64,000 nucleotides of DNA, from NCBI RefSeq assembly GCF_025766255.1, contig NW_026516664.1, forward strand, positions 496,001 to 560,000, given 5' to 3'. Of this stretch, positions 12,113 through 21,641 are shown one piece after another. This DNA comes from Zychaea mexicana (taxonomy: Eukaryota; Mucoromycota; Mucoromycetes; Mucorales; Lichtheimiaceae). Below the pieces are notes generated by a model that saw only the letters and a program-made list of their open reading frames with translations, had not been told where the DNA came from and did no database searches. Each line of letters starts with the position of its first letter. The first letter of the stretch is position 1. A program made the position numbers and the translations under genes.

Positions 12113-13175
12113 ATGAAGGTAATGAGCACATAGAAACGGATCAGCATCCTTGTTGGATCAAGGATATCGTGTACGAATAGATGGATGACCCAGTAGATGG
12201 ATTGATCGACGAACGAACGGATTTTCGACGCGACTTCTTGAATCCAACATGATGCCATTTCCATTCTACCAACATTACCAATAACACCGAGAAATTTCCA
12301 ATGACAGCCACTAACGTAATGCATCTCTACACATTCTTAGTTGAACATTGCCAACCCAGCCACCGGCTGTCAGAAGCTGATCGAAATCGACGACGAGCGT
12401 CGCCTGTGAGTTGACTTTCTTGATTTTGATATAGACGTGTTTCGAAGGAGTACCCGAAAAGGCGGGCAGATATGATTTGAAATCGGCGAATCAAGAAACT
12501 GACCATACGGTATATTGTAGGCGTGGCTTTTACGATAAGCGTATGGCTCAAGAAGTTGCTGGCGATGCGCTCGGTGACGAATTCAAGGGCTACGTTTTCC
12601 GTATCTCCGGTGGTAACGACAAGCAGGGTTTCCCCATGAAGCAGGGTGTCCTTTTGCCCCACCGTGTGCGCTTGTTGTTGAGCAAGGGCCACTCTTGCTA
12701 CCGCCCTCGCCGCACCGGTGAGCGCAAGCGCAAGTCTGTCCGTGGTTGTATCGTCCAGTCTGACTTGGCTGTCATGAACTTGGTCGTTATCAAGCAGGGT
12801 GAACAGGACATTCCCGGCCTTACCGACACCACCGTCCCTAAGCGTCTTGGTCCCAAGCGTGCCAACAACATCCGCAAGTTCTTCAACTTGACCAAGGAGG
12901 ACGATGTTCGCCAGTACGTCATTCGCCGCACCATCCAACCCGCTAACCCTGACAAGAAGCCCTACACCAAGGCTCCCAAGATTCAGCGTTTGGTCACCCC
13001 CGTCACTCTCCGTCGTCAGCGCAAGAAGAAGTTGGAGAAGCGCAAGCGTCTTGAGCGCAAGACCGAGGCCGAGGCTGAATACAAGCAGCTTTTGGCTAAG
13101 CGCGTTAAGGAGGCCAAGGACCGCAAGATCGAGAGACGCCGTACCTCGTCTATGCAAAAGTCGAGCTCTGCTTAA
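12113..13175 (+). CDS. RPS6: 40S ribosomal protein S6 (eS6)
   Basis: Three exons: 12113-12118, 12341-12405, 12521-13175, giving 241 aa. The first coding exon encodes only Met-Lys; exon 2 continues [20 protein letters not shown], and exon 3 covers the rest, including [35 protein letters not shown] and the basic C-terminal helix. The tail [13 protein letters not shown] keeps the basophilic serine cluster that S6 kinases phosphorylate in eukaryotes. Codon use is strongly biased to C-ending codons, as expected for a highly expressed gene. Length and order match fungal eS6. The start was chosen because the ATGAAG exon and the phase-0 intron restore the conserved N-terminus exactly. Confidence 0.97.
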
Positions 13176-13312
13176 ACTCCAAATAGTCACCAACTTCCCC
13201 ATCTTTTTTTAATAAAAACGGTCTGAATCGGCAATGATTTTCTATCTGGGATTCTTTTCTACTTTTTTTTCCAGCTTTGACTTTTCTTCCCCCCCACAAC
13301 ATACCACACGTC

Positions 13313-14084
13313 ATGTCACCAGCTGCAACTGCCACCACTGTTGACGCATCGCAACAATTCCACACGATTTCAACAACAGCAACATCAACGGCCAAAAGCA
13401 AAAATGATTGTCTTGTTGAACCTAAACGTTTTGAATTCAAAGACTCGTTATTTGAGTATTCTGTTCATGCCCCCTCCGATCGATTCCTGAGAGACATGGC
13501 TACTGTTTTCCCGCATCTCTCCGTGCGACAACGTAAAGATCTTTTGGTTGTACCAGTTATTCAACAATGTGAAAATGACATGGTCGGCTTGACATATGAG
13601 GTCAACAAAGAGCGAGACGATAAGCTTGAATTGGTAAAAAATATCTTTGTATTATCTGAACTGAGAAATATAGATGTGATCTGACTGATTTTTCCAAATC
13701 TAGTTTGTTGACTGGGGTAAACGTGTCGCTGACAGACTCGCATCAGTTGGTTTTTGGGCTGATGTGACAGACCCTGCATCTGGTTTTCCCGTAAGTTTGT
13801 CTGTCATAGATGCAAACGAACATACTTGAAGGTGGAGAGTAAACTAAAGACAAATGTGGGATTATGGTTGACAGGTACTTAGCGAAGCCGGCCCTTCGCC
13901 CTATCCGGACGTACAGGCAACAACTGCATTGACACGCTATGACATTCAGAATGTCGGATGCTGCCATATTCTGTTGCATCCTGCTTGGAAGAGTCGCATC
14001 TATCCTGCCACCTTTTTCACCATTGCTCCTGCAGATATCCTTGTCAAAGTTATTGACGAAATTAATTCCGCCCTCCAACAGTAA
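13313..14084 (+). CDS. MMADHC: MMADHC-like cobalamin trafficking protein (CblD)
   Basis: Three exons (13313-13633, 13704-13790, 13875-14084) encode 205 aa. The core matches vertebrate MMADHC: VIQQCENDMVGLTYEVNKER, then GFWADVTDPASGF and the NVGCCHILLHPAWKS / FTIAPADILVK end. MMADHC receives cob(II)alamin from MMACHC and directs it to methionine synthase (cytosol) or methylmalonyl-CoA mutase (mitochondrion). In human MMADHC the thiolate that binds cobalt lies in the C-terminal domain; the Cys pair in NVGCCHI is a candidate here, by inference. The first ~35 residues are Ser/Thr/Ala-rich and not a clear mitochondrial presequence. Most Dikarya lack this pathway, so its presence fits an early-diverging fungus. 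It starts 137 bp after RPS6 and converges on DPH7. Confidence 0.88.
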
Positions 14085-14203
14085 ATTGGTCCTGGTCGAT
14101 CGATCTTTTTTATATTCACCCGATTTTCTAGTAGCAGATGCACCCCGCACAAATGTATATTGCCATTTGAATGTAATAGACAATACGTTTTTTTATTGTT
14201 TTC

Positions 14204-15244
14204 CTACGTTGCTCCATCCCAAATGTGCATAATGTGATCATAAAACGAGCATGAGGCAACAAGATCCGGCTGTTGGAACGACCAATCGGCACCGTATGCC
14301 ATGGATCTATGGTCGAGGAAACTTTTAACGACTTGCGAGTTTTCCGTGTCAATGACGAAAGCACCCGCATGCATTGATGCTGACAATAACCGATCTGATC
14401 GTGTAGGATGCCACTTGAGACGCCAAATGCCACCACCCGGTGTATGCACTTCAGAAAGAGGCGTGCGCATATTTCGTGTATCCCAGAAATGTATGTGTTC
14501 GTCATAGCTACCGGTTACCAGAGTATGTTCGTTGTGTGGTGACGACTGCATAGCCGTAACACCCATCATGTACTGTCGTCGATTGGTGCTGGTGCACTGA
14601 TACGTACGCGTGTCCCAAACTTTAAGCGTGGCATCATCAGCGCCTGAATAGAGCGTGTGTGGATTCCAATAGTTGAACGCGACAATCCATGCTTCCAAGT
14701 CGTGCGCATGCCACTGATGTTCAACAAGCCAATCTGTTTCATTCGCTTTGACAAGTGACAAATCGCCATTGGAATGCGAGGTTGCAATCAAAGGTGTTAT
14801 GCTACGACCAACACGGCTGGCCCAGTCGAGCGACAAGCAAAGGACAGTGTCATCCTCTGTTACTTGGACATGCGTGTCTGGCTTGAACTGCTGATTGTCG
14901 ATTGCGTATAATTGAAGGCCACCAATGGAGTCAGCCACACCAAGTACTGGACGATCGTTAACGAGCGCGTGACTCCATTTCATGTCGAGAATAGCAGGTG
15001 TCTCAATCACCTGCTTTTGTTGCAGTAGGGAGTTGGTTGTGGTTGTAGCATTAGGTTCTACTTGGAAAAGGTACAGTTTGCCTTTACGGACTTGGGCATC
15101 GTTGCTTTTTTGTCGTTCGTCGGTGAGCTGGTAAGTGCCGCAAGCGAGGAATCGAGCATGATCAGGAATCGGGCAGAACTCGGTGGAGTCTGCACTGAAC
15201 AGGGTGTCAGTGGATGCAAGAGAAAGAGCCCGATCCGAAGCCAT
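14204..15244 (-). CDS. DPH7: Diphthine methyl ester hydrolase, WD40 (DPH7/RRT2)
   Basis: Single exon, 346 aa, starting at ATG 15244. WD-repeat units are plain: LYSGADDATLKVWDTR, LVTGSYDEHIHFWDTR, and a C-terminal HIMHIWD. The GGGIWRLKWHP segment and the YGADWS motif near the end are characteristic of DPH7/WDR85. The enzyme demethylates methylated diphthine, the step before the final amidation of diphthamide on translation elongation factor 2, in the cytosol. Its stop lies 119 bp from the stop of the convergent MMADHC gene. It is intronless, unlike most neighbours. Confidence 0.9.
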   Translation of the reverse strand: MASDRALSLASTDTLFSADSTEFCPIPDHARFLACGTYQLTDERQKSNDAQVRKGKLYLFQVEPNATTTTNSLLQQKQVIETPAILDMKWSHALVNDRPVLGVADSIGGLQLYAIDNQQFKPDTHVQVTEDDTVLCLSLDWASRVGRSITPLIATSHSNGDLSLVKANETDWLVEHQWHAHDLEAWIVAFNYWNPHTLYSGADDATLKVWDTRTYQCTSTNRRQYMMGVTAMQSSPHNEHTLVTGSYDEHIHFWDTRNMRTPLSEVHTPGGGIWRLKWHPTRSDRLLSASMHAGAFVIDTENSQVVKSFLDHRSMAYGADWSFQQPDLVASCSFYDHIMHIWDGAT

Positions 15245-15432
15245 AAAGTTATTTTTCCACGGTCCCAAAAAAAGAATTAAAATTTGAAATCAAGGTATTG
15301 AAAGCTCTGTTTAAGTAAAGACGGTAACAACAAAAGACGAGTGGGGAAAAGAGTAAGAGAGAAAGAGAGAGAAAGGGAGAGGGAACATCTAATAGACTTT
15401 TTTATACTGCATATTTAATATATATTTCACAT

Positions 15433-16549
15433 TTACAAAACCTTGGCCTCGTTCTTGAGCTTATCGAGCAACTCATCCACACTTCCAACCTTGCGACCAC
15501 CTTCGCGCTTGGGTGGCTCCTCTACCTTCAAAGTCTGGATACGAGGCGAGATATCCACACCCAAGTCTTCGGGAGTGATTTTGACAAGGGGCTTCTTCTT
15601 GGCCTTCATGATGTTGGGCAACGAAGCATAACGGGGTTCGTTCAAACTAAATTCAACCAGAGAGGTTGTGTCTTAGTACGATTATTACTACTATTCGCCA
15701 GGCATGATTTTTTTTCTTGATGACTCACCGCAAATCGGTGGTGATAATAGCGGGCATCTTGGTCTTGACGGTTTCCAGACCGCCATCAATTTCACGAGTG
15801 ACCTTCAAGGATTGGCCCTCGAATTCGACCTTGGATGCGAAGGTGGTCTATACATCAAAGAGACAGATATGCATTCAACTTGCCTTGTCTCTATCCACCC
15901 AGTTCATCTTACACAATAACTCTTTCCACCCTCCCTGACTGACACTTTCTCCCAAAGAAGGAAAGAAAATATATATCGTACCTGAGGCCAGTTCAATAAA
16001 CCAGCCAACATTTGACCAGTCTGGTTGCTGTCGTCGTCAATTGCCTGCTTACCGAGAATGAACAGATCGGGCTTCTTTTCCTCCTTGTTAGTATAAGCCT
16101 CGAGCAACTTGGCGACCGCCAGCGGCTGCAAGGTGCTATCGTCCTTTACTTCGACGTGCACAGCACGGTCAGCACCCATGGCCAGAGCAGTGCGCAAAGT
16201 TTCCTGTGCCTTGGCAGAACCGCACGAAATAGCAACAACCTCAGTCTTGGGTGCCTTTTCCTTGATACGGATAGCCTCCTCAACAGCAATTTCGTCGAAT
16301 GGGTTCATGCTGTGCTTCACGTTACGATCGACATCGGTTTTGCCCGCGTTTACGCGAACCTTGACAGCTATTTTTTTTATCACCAAAAGAAAAATAAATA
16401 ATACAGTTAACCCATATGGTCACGGAAACACCCTTGCAACGTTGGTACCTTAATAAAAGGTAACACACTTCTTATGAATAAAGAAAAGGTTCTTTACCAA
16501 AGTCAATGACACGCTTGACGGGGACGAAGATTCTCAAAGGGTTGGACAT
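15433..16549 (-). CDS. ETFB: Electron transfer flavoprotein beta subunit
   Basis: Four exons on the minus strand: 16549-16498, 16367-15982, 15847-15729, 15646-15433, giving 256 aa (human 255). It opens [19 protein letters not shown] and continues [20 protein letters not shown], then [18 protein letters not shown], a nucleotide-binding block of the family. The loop [19 protein letters not shown] is the ETF-beta signature that docks acyl-CoA dehydrogenases. With ETF-alpha it carries electrons from mitochondrial acyl-CoA and amino-acid dehydrogenases to ETF-ubiquinone oxidoreductase; AMP binds in the beta subunit. Among its electron donors is isovaleryl-CoA dehydrogenase, the step before MCC, whose biotin subunit is encoded at 38.5-41.4 kb. 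No cleaved presequence is evident, as in other ETF-beta proteins. Confidence 0.96.
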
Positions 16550-18373
16550 GATGTAATTAATAAGAATGTATAGAGAGGAGTAAAAAGAAAAGAGCAAAAA
16601 GACAGACCCGCACACACAGAGAGAGATTCGGCAAGTACGTCACATCGATTTCACATGTGCTGGGTCAAAAGTCTTCCCACGATTTTAAGCAAGTCAAACT
16701 CAATGACAAAGGACCCTTCGCGGTTTGTTCCGACAAGCTTATTTCTCTCTTTTTCTTTTCTTCAATACACCTTCTTCTTCTTCTGCTACAATCCATGATT
16801 AATAGTCCTTGGAAAGGGATCTGTATTTTCTTGTTTTCACTGAGAAATGATAAAACTTCTGAACAAGTAAGCAACATAACATGTATGATATGGCAGCAGC
16901 ATATGATTAGTATAAGTCCAGGAACACATTTTAGCGACCGATCGAAGGATAGACTCTTGAAGGTCTGCACAATTGATACATCGTTCTTGCCGAAAAAGGT
17001 TTACCAATGACAGTGAAAATGCAATCTGTCAAATGTTGCAACAAAAAATAAAGGGGCCTAACGGGATTATATGCTGCGTGATGGAGCAGCTCGGACGACA
17101 TAAATCGACCCATGGATGAAAGAAAAGGTCATGATGACGCTGGTACCTGAAGTGTAGTACCTAGTCATCATTATTGAGGTGCGTTATATCATACTTCCAA
17201 GTTGATCGCTGTGAGCACGCGTACATACTGGGCAAACACAAAAAAGCAAGTTAGTCGGTGTTAGCAACTATGATTTCTATCAGTGATAGTAAGCTTGATC
17301 ACTTAATCATAAGAATATATACCTCGTAACAAGACATACATCTTACTCTACATATTAATCTTTGATCCCAAAGTTGTATCGGTATTGTTAAACAATCTTT
17401 TGTTAAACACCGCCTGAGCCAGCGTCGATCACAATCGATTTTTACCCTTCTCACGCTTTCATGTTAAAAATTTTCAAGCATTGCTATATACTAACAAGCT
17501 TCAAATGTAACCATATACGCGAATAAATTATACACCATACTCTTGGTAGATGATAATGTAGATCTGTACACCATTGTCCGGGCCACTAGCCCTTGTATAT
17601 TGCATCGTTGTTAATTGGGAAGAAAAACCGGCCACCATTCTTCATGGTATGTAGTAATAGCGCTGCATTTGAAAGTTCGATGTTTTTTTACAAACTGTAC
17701 CAAGTGGGCTGTAAAAACCTATTCTCTTAACCATAGCAACGGCACATGTATTCTTTTAGACATATCAGATTTTAAGCACAATAGTAGCAACTTGAAGTCC
17801 TTTAGAGTCATATCAAAGGATTAATTCTTTTTGCAGCCTAATTTCGAGCGACCCTTAGCAACAACTAATATCTCGCAGCAACCAGAGTTTAAGGCTAGCC
17901 ACGGGCTTATCCTTAGCAATCAAATTTAAAGCAACCATATCATAGCAACGACTTAACGTTCCCTATTAGCTGGATTTAAGCATAGCAACAAATTTATCCC
18001 CCGTAGTAAACATTTTTAAGCTTGTGTTATCGATTTAGCACAGATTTGAGGTGAGGGTCGGCAACTCCAATGTTAATGAGATTCTACAAGGGATATCTCA
18101 ATATTTCGAGCGTTTATAGAGTTATAAATTCTGATACTCGCTAAAAGCAAGTTCACTTACGCATGTGTGATACACTTATCGCAAGTAAATTTATAGTTCG
18201 CTTGACAAGTCGTAGACGGGCTCTTCGCCTGTGATACGATGATGGACGATGGCCGGTCTTTGAATGAGAGGCCGCCAAGTGGAAAACGCGCTGCTGCCCT
18301 GAAAGAGCACTCAGCTCAGCAGGTCCTTTTTTTTGCTTTAACCCTTTCTTTTACACTTTCTATTATTTTCATC
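16550..18373. other. Intergenic, divergent promoters of ETFB and COPE
   Basis: AT-rich DNA between two divergent genes, with no supported gene. The part nearer COPE holds a cluster of TAGCAAC-type motifs, listed separately. Confidence 0.6.
17734..17989 (+). repeat. Cluster of same-strand TAGCAAC motifs
   Basis: TAGCAAC occurs at 17734, 17856, 17943 and 17983. Near matches are CAGCAAC at 17876, TAGCAAT at 17914 and AAGCAAC at 17929. All are on the plus strand within 260 bp, about 400-640 bp upstream of the COPE start. The core fits the RGYAAC half-site bound by RFX-type factors, which is only a pattern match. A role in COPE or ETFB control is unproven. Confidence 0.45.
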
Positions 18374-19704
18374 ATGGACGAAGAATCAATCCTTTTTGGC
18401 ATTCGCAATGCGTTTGCTCTCGGAAACTACCAGATTGTCATTAACGAAGTCAGTTCAGCTCGCGCTTTGCAGTCACCTGTCGCCAAACTCGAATCACAAG
18501 CATTCTTGTACCGTTCATACGTTGCCCAAGGCAAATATAATCTCGTCATCAATGACATTGGAGAGTCTGGTGTCGAGGCTCCCTTAGCTGCAGTACGGCT
18601 TTTGGCTACTTACTTGCGCGCAAAGCAAAAAACCGAGGATACACAGGCAGTCATTGAACAAGCAATGGCATTGTTGGAGGAGGGTGCTAATCGAGTCGAT
18701 CAGACCATTCAAGTTGTTGTGGCTACCATTCTTGTCAACGATGGAAAGCTTGAAGAGGCACTTAAAGTGTTGCATACGCGCAGCAAGAAACTCGAGTGGT
18801 ATGTTCTCCTTTTTGTTCGTTTTGGCACGCGTGTATGCATATGGTATCATCACACGGAAAGCAAAGTACAAGGCACTTGACACATAGGCATCTATATTAC
18901 GCACACGTTTTTTTAGTTGTGCATTAGCAGTGCAAATCTATTTGCAAATGGATCGTTTGGATTTGGCAAGAAAGGAGGTAGCACATGCTAAGTCGTGGGC
19001 AGAAGACGCATTGTTGTTGCAAATGATAGAAGCTTGGGTGGATCTCCGAGTGGTAAATGTTAAATACATAGTGGAAAATTGCAGTTTCTGCCGTATAAAA
19101 ATGAAGGGAGGATTTGTTCCAATTACTGAGCTGCTTATGTATGATTATAGGGCGGTGACAAGTATCAAGAAGCCTTTTACATTTTTGAAGAGTTTGGACA
19201 ATCCAATGCAGAACCTTCGATCAAGGTCTTGAATGGACAGGCTGCAGCCAACATTGCTTTGGGAAGATATCCAGAGGCCGAAAGTGTCTTGATGGAAGCT
19301 CTAAACAAGGTTTGTACATTTTTCTTACGTTCACATCATGGCTCGAAAGAAAAATTCTGGTTTTTGTAATAACGATGGAGGAATGGGTGTACTAAATTGT
19401 TGTTATATAGAACAATGATGACCCTGAGACATTAGTAAATATGATTGTATGCGCCAACTTGACATCCAAACCAAATGATGTAGTAAATCGCTATGTGAGG
19501 TATGTTAAAGCTTATCCAATGCAAGAGAATGTTTAAAAGAGAGGAAAAAAGAACAGAGCAACTCACTGCATCATCAATCGCTCATGTTTGTATAGCCAAC
19601 TTCGCGAAGTCGCTCCATCGCATCCTTACCTTCAAGAACTAGATTTAAAATCCAGTTTATTTGACAGAGCAGCTACACGGTTTGCTTTGGTAGATTCCTC
19701 GTAA
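18374..19704 (+). CDS. COPE: Coatomer epsilon subunit
   Basis: Five exons: 18374-18798, 18917-19052, 19151-19309, 19411-19499, 19596-19704, giving 305 aa, the usual epsilon-COP length. Diagnostic stretches are FGIRNAFALGNYQIVINE at the start, LQMDRLDLARKE, YIFEEF, then LNGQAAANIALGRYPEAE and VNMIVCANLTSKP. The fold is an all-helical TPR superhelix that binds alpha-COP within the COPI coat, which returns proteins from Golgi to ER. An in-frame ATG at 18239 could add 45 residues ending in a hydrophobic run, but that run is encoded by a T-rich leader and no family member has it; ATG 18374 matches the family start. The transposon begins 204 bp after the stop. Confidence 0.95.
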
Positions 19705-19908
19705 TACAATCACCTAAGATAATACAGTTCCAAATTTACAAATCAAAGAGAGTTATTTTGAGACAACTCGCACAACTGCGAAGCGTGTTTTTGGAGTGCT
19801 AGTCATTTTGGATGCGTTTGCTTCCTATATAGCTATTATGTGTATACGTATGTATCATAAAAGCGTATGAAAAATATGAGAAGCTATATATCGTATCAAG
19901 AAGTACTA

Positions 19909-20014
19909 CACTCTTTCCGGAAAGTAAATTCACCCAATGACGAAAACGAATTCAGGTTGTACGGAAAATGAATTCGCTCTGAAGGAAAATCAATTCACCT
20001 GATGACAAGAACAA
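19909..20014 (+). repeat. Left terminal inverted repeat
   Basis: Pairs with 25731-25815 in inverted orientation with near identity. The left copy is longer by about 22 bp: an extra block follows GACGAAAA and brings in one more GAATTC. Both copies end in GATGACAAGAACAA. Confidence 0.9.
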
Positions 20015-20476
20015 GGTCTAATTAAATGCAGCCTTAGACTTCCTCAGCCTCCATCTAATAAAAAGAGAAAGCGGGGAGATGGCGTTGGGCAAATGAGCAA
20101 AGGAACGGTTACGGGACACTATATCAGGTTTCTAAAAGCTACGATGGATGAAATGGACCGGTATCCGCACATGAAAGGTCATTACCTCGTGATGGATAAT
20201 GCTCCTATCCATACATCAGACAATATAGCCAAATACGTAGAATCTCGCGGTTACCGCTGCGCTTATTTGCCTCCATATTCTCCTGAGCTCAATCCAATCG
20301 AGCAATTCTGGTCAGTGGTCAAAAGCAAAGTGAAGCGCAATAAGTTTCTCGAGAAGGAAACTTTGATGACCCGGATCAGTGAAGCTTCTAATAGCTTGAA
20401 ACTAAGTGATTTTAAAGGGATTGTTAGACATTCTCATAAATGCTTGGACAAGTGTCGTAATGGGCAAGCACTCTGA
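20015..20476 (+). pseudogene. Truncated transposase 3' fragment in left arm
   Basis: It begins immediately after the left TIR, in frame with LIKCSLRLPQPP, and runs to a normal stop. It retains the second and third catalytic acidic positions (MDNAPIHTS and SPELNPIEQFW) but lacks the first Asp block and the DNA-binding part. It cannot be an active transposase. It is nearly identical to the end of the right-arm copy (24261 to about 24716). Confidence 0.88.
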
Positions 20477-20755
20477 AGAAGTGTTTATTCTACGGAAGCA
20501 AAGGCGTTTGTGAAAAAAAAAAAAACTTATTGAATTGAAATCACAGAGTAAATGAGGGAGTGGGTCCTCGAGGACAGGTAAAAAAATGGGGAGGGTTTTT
20601 TCGTGCTTTGTCTAACAAAACAGAATTGTTTGGAAAAATGCCGTAAGAGAGTGTAACTTTGAACAAGAGGAAATCTTTGTAGCTCTGGTCGGTTAATGTC
20701 ATCCTCTCTAAATCTATGCGAATATATTCAATGCCAGTAAGCATATCTTAGAGCT

Positions 20756-21034
20756 TCATTGAAATTGGTGCACTTTTTTCGAATTATAAATTATGCATGC
20801 CCTAAAATTCCTGATACGGAGAAACCGGAAAGATTGTCGTTTTTTTTCAAAATATGATGGTGCTTCTTCTGCTTCAGATGGAGCATTCATTTTGTCGAGA
20901 TGGCGGCAGCACAAGCACTGAATTGTCGTTTTTGACGTGCCATGCTGTACTATTTTTTTACAGTCAAAGAAAAATGAGACCAGAATAGGGCAAAATGAAA
21001 ACGAGTCAAGCTTGCAAAAATGACACTGGCCCAT
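20756..21034 (-). other. Small Cys-containing open frame, left-arm copy
   Basis: A 92-residue open frame starting MGQCHFCKLDSFSF, with CHFC and CLCC cysteine pairs that could suit metal binding. The same start occurs in the right arm at 23705. The two copies diverge after a homopolymer run (8 T here, 7 A on the right), which changes the reading frame of the end. I recognise no family. Gene status is uncertain. Confidence 0.35.
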
Positions 21035-21057
21035 GGAAATGAGGCTGTCGCAAAAAT

Positions 21058-21111
21058 AAGCATCTTCATAAGCATCTTCATAAGCATCTTCATAAGCATC
21101 TTCATAAGCAT
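21058..21111 (+). repeat. 12-bp tandem array, left arm
   Basis: AAGCATCTTCAT is repeated four times plus a half unit. It is the inverted counterpart of the longer array at 23616-23683. Shortened and degenerate units recur near 21190-21235 and 21435-21465. Confidence 0.85.
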
Positions 21112-21298
21112 TATTTAAAATGCCGCGTTGTATTAGCCAATAAAACGCAACAAATAATCTGAAATCGCTTATTTTTATGGGCTACAATATGCATCTTCAT
21201 AAGCATCCCCATAAACATCTTCATAAGCATCTTTTTTTGAAGGCCAGCTCGCCACCAGCCAGAAAATTACTCATCAGCATTTTTTGTGTCTCGTTACC

Positions 21299-21393
21299 AT
21301 GTTAAAATTGTTTCGAAAACATTGCTGTCATATTTGTCATGGCAACGATTTTGGCCAGAAACAAAATTTGCGAAGGCATCTGAAAAATGTTCA
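21299..21393 (+). pseudogene. Broken copy of cargo exon 1
   Basis: Starting at ATG 21299 it reads MLKLFRKHCCHICHG, matching the first 32 or so codons of the cargo gene on the opposite strand. It then leaves homology after the TGTTCA junction and soon stops. It shows that the inverted duplication broke inside this gene. Confidence 0.75.
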
Positions 21394-21465
21394 AAAATGA
21401 CACTGGCCCATGGAAATGAAGCTGTCGCAAAAATAAGCATCTTCATAAGCATCTTCATAAGCATG
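21394..21465 (+). repeat. Direct duplication of an arm segment at the junction
   Basis: The segment AAAATGACACTGGCCCATGG through the AAGCATCTTCAT units repeats 21018 to about 21090 in the same orientation, with one G/A difference. It sits exactly where inverted homology with the right arm ends, so it probably marks a repair or template-switch junction. Confidence 0.7.
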
Positions 21466-21641
21466 CATTGACAGTTTGGCTGCAATGTATTCACACGTCT
21501 GCAGAAACTCTTATACTATATCCCACGGCAGAACACATGAATATTCAAAGTTCATCGCATACAGGAGATATTTGTACGTCATTTGTTTTATTGACAATGA
21601 TATCCACTTTGATTCGCTGCTCCATGAGAAAAATTGTTTAT

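Larger units (their letters stand above)
19909..21393 (+). repeat. Left arm of long inverted repeat
   Basis: About 1.5 kb of inverted homology to 23333-25815. The pairing jumps directly from the TIR (20014) into the transposase region that corresponds to about 24716 on the right, so roughly 1 kb of the 5' transposase is missing here. Homology ends inside exon 1 of the cargo gene, at a TGTTCA shared by both arms. Confidence 0.88.

Noticed and set aside
11926..12324. 132-codon minus frame with hydrophobic stretches
   Set aside because: It overlaps the RPS6 leader, first exon and first intron; no splice or family support, and no promoter signal was seen.
12327..13202. 291-codon open frame antisense to RPS6
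   Set aside because: It is explained by the extreme codon bias of the ribosomal protein gene on the plus strand; Leu-rich repeats in the translation are a shadow of Lys/Arg/Glu codons.
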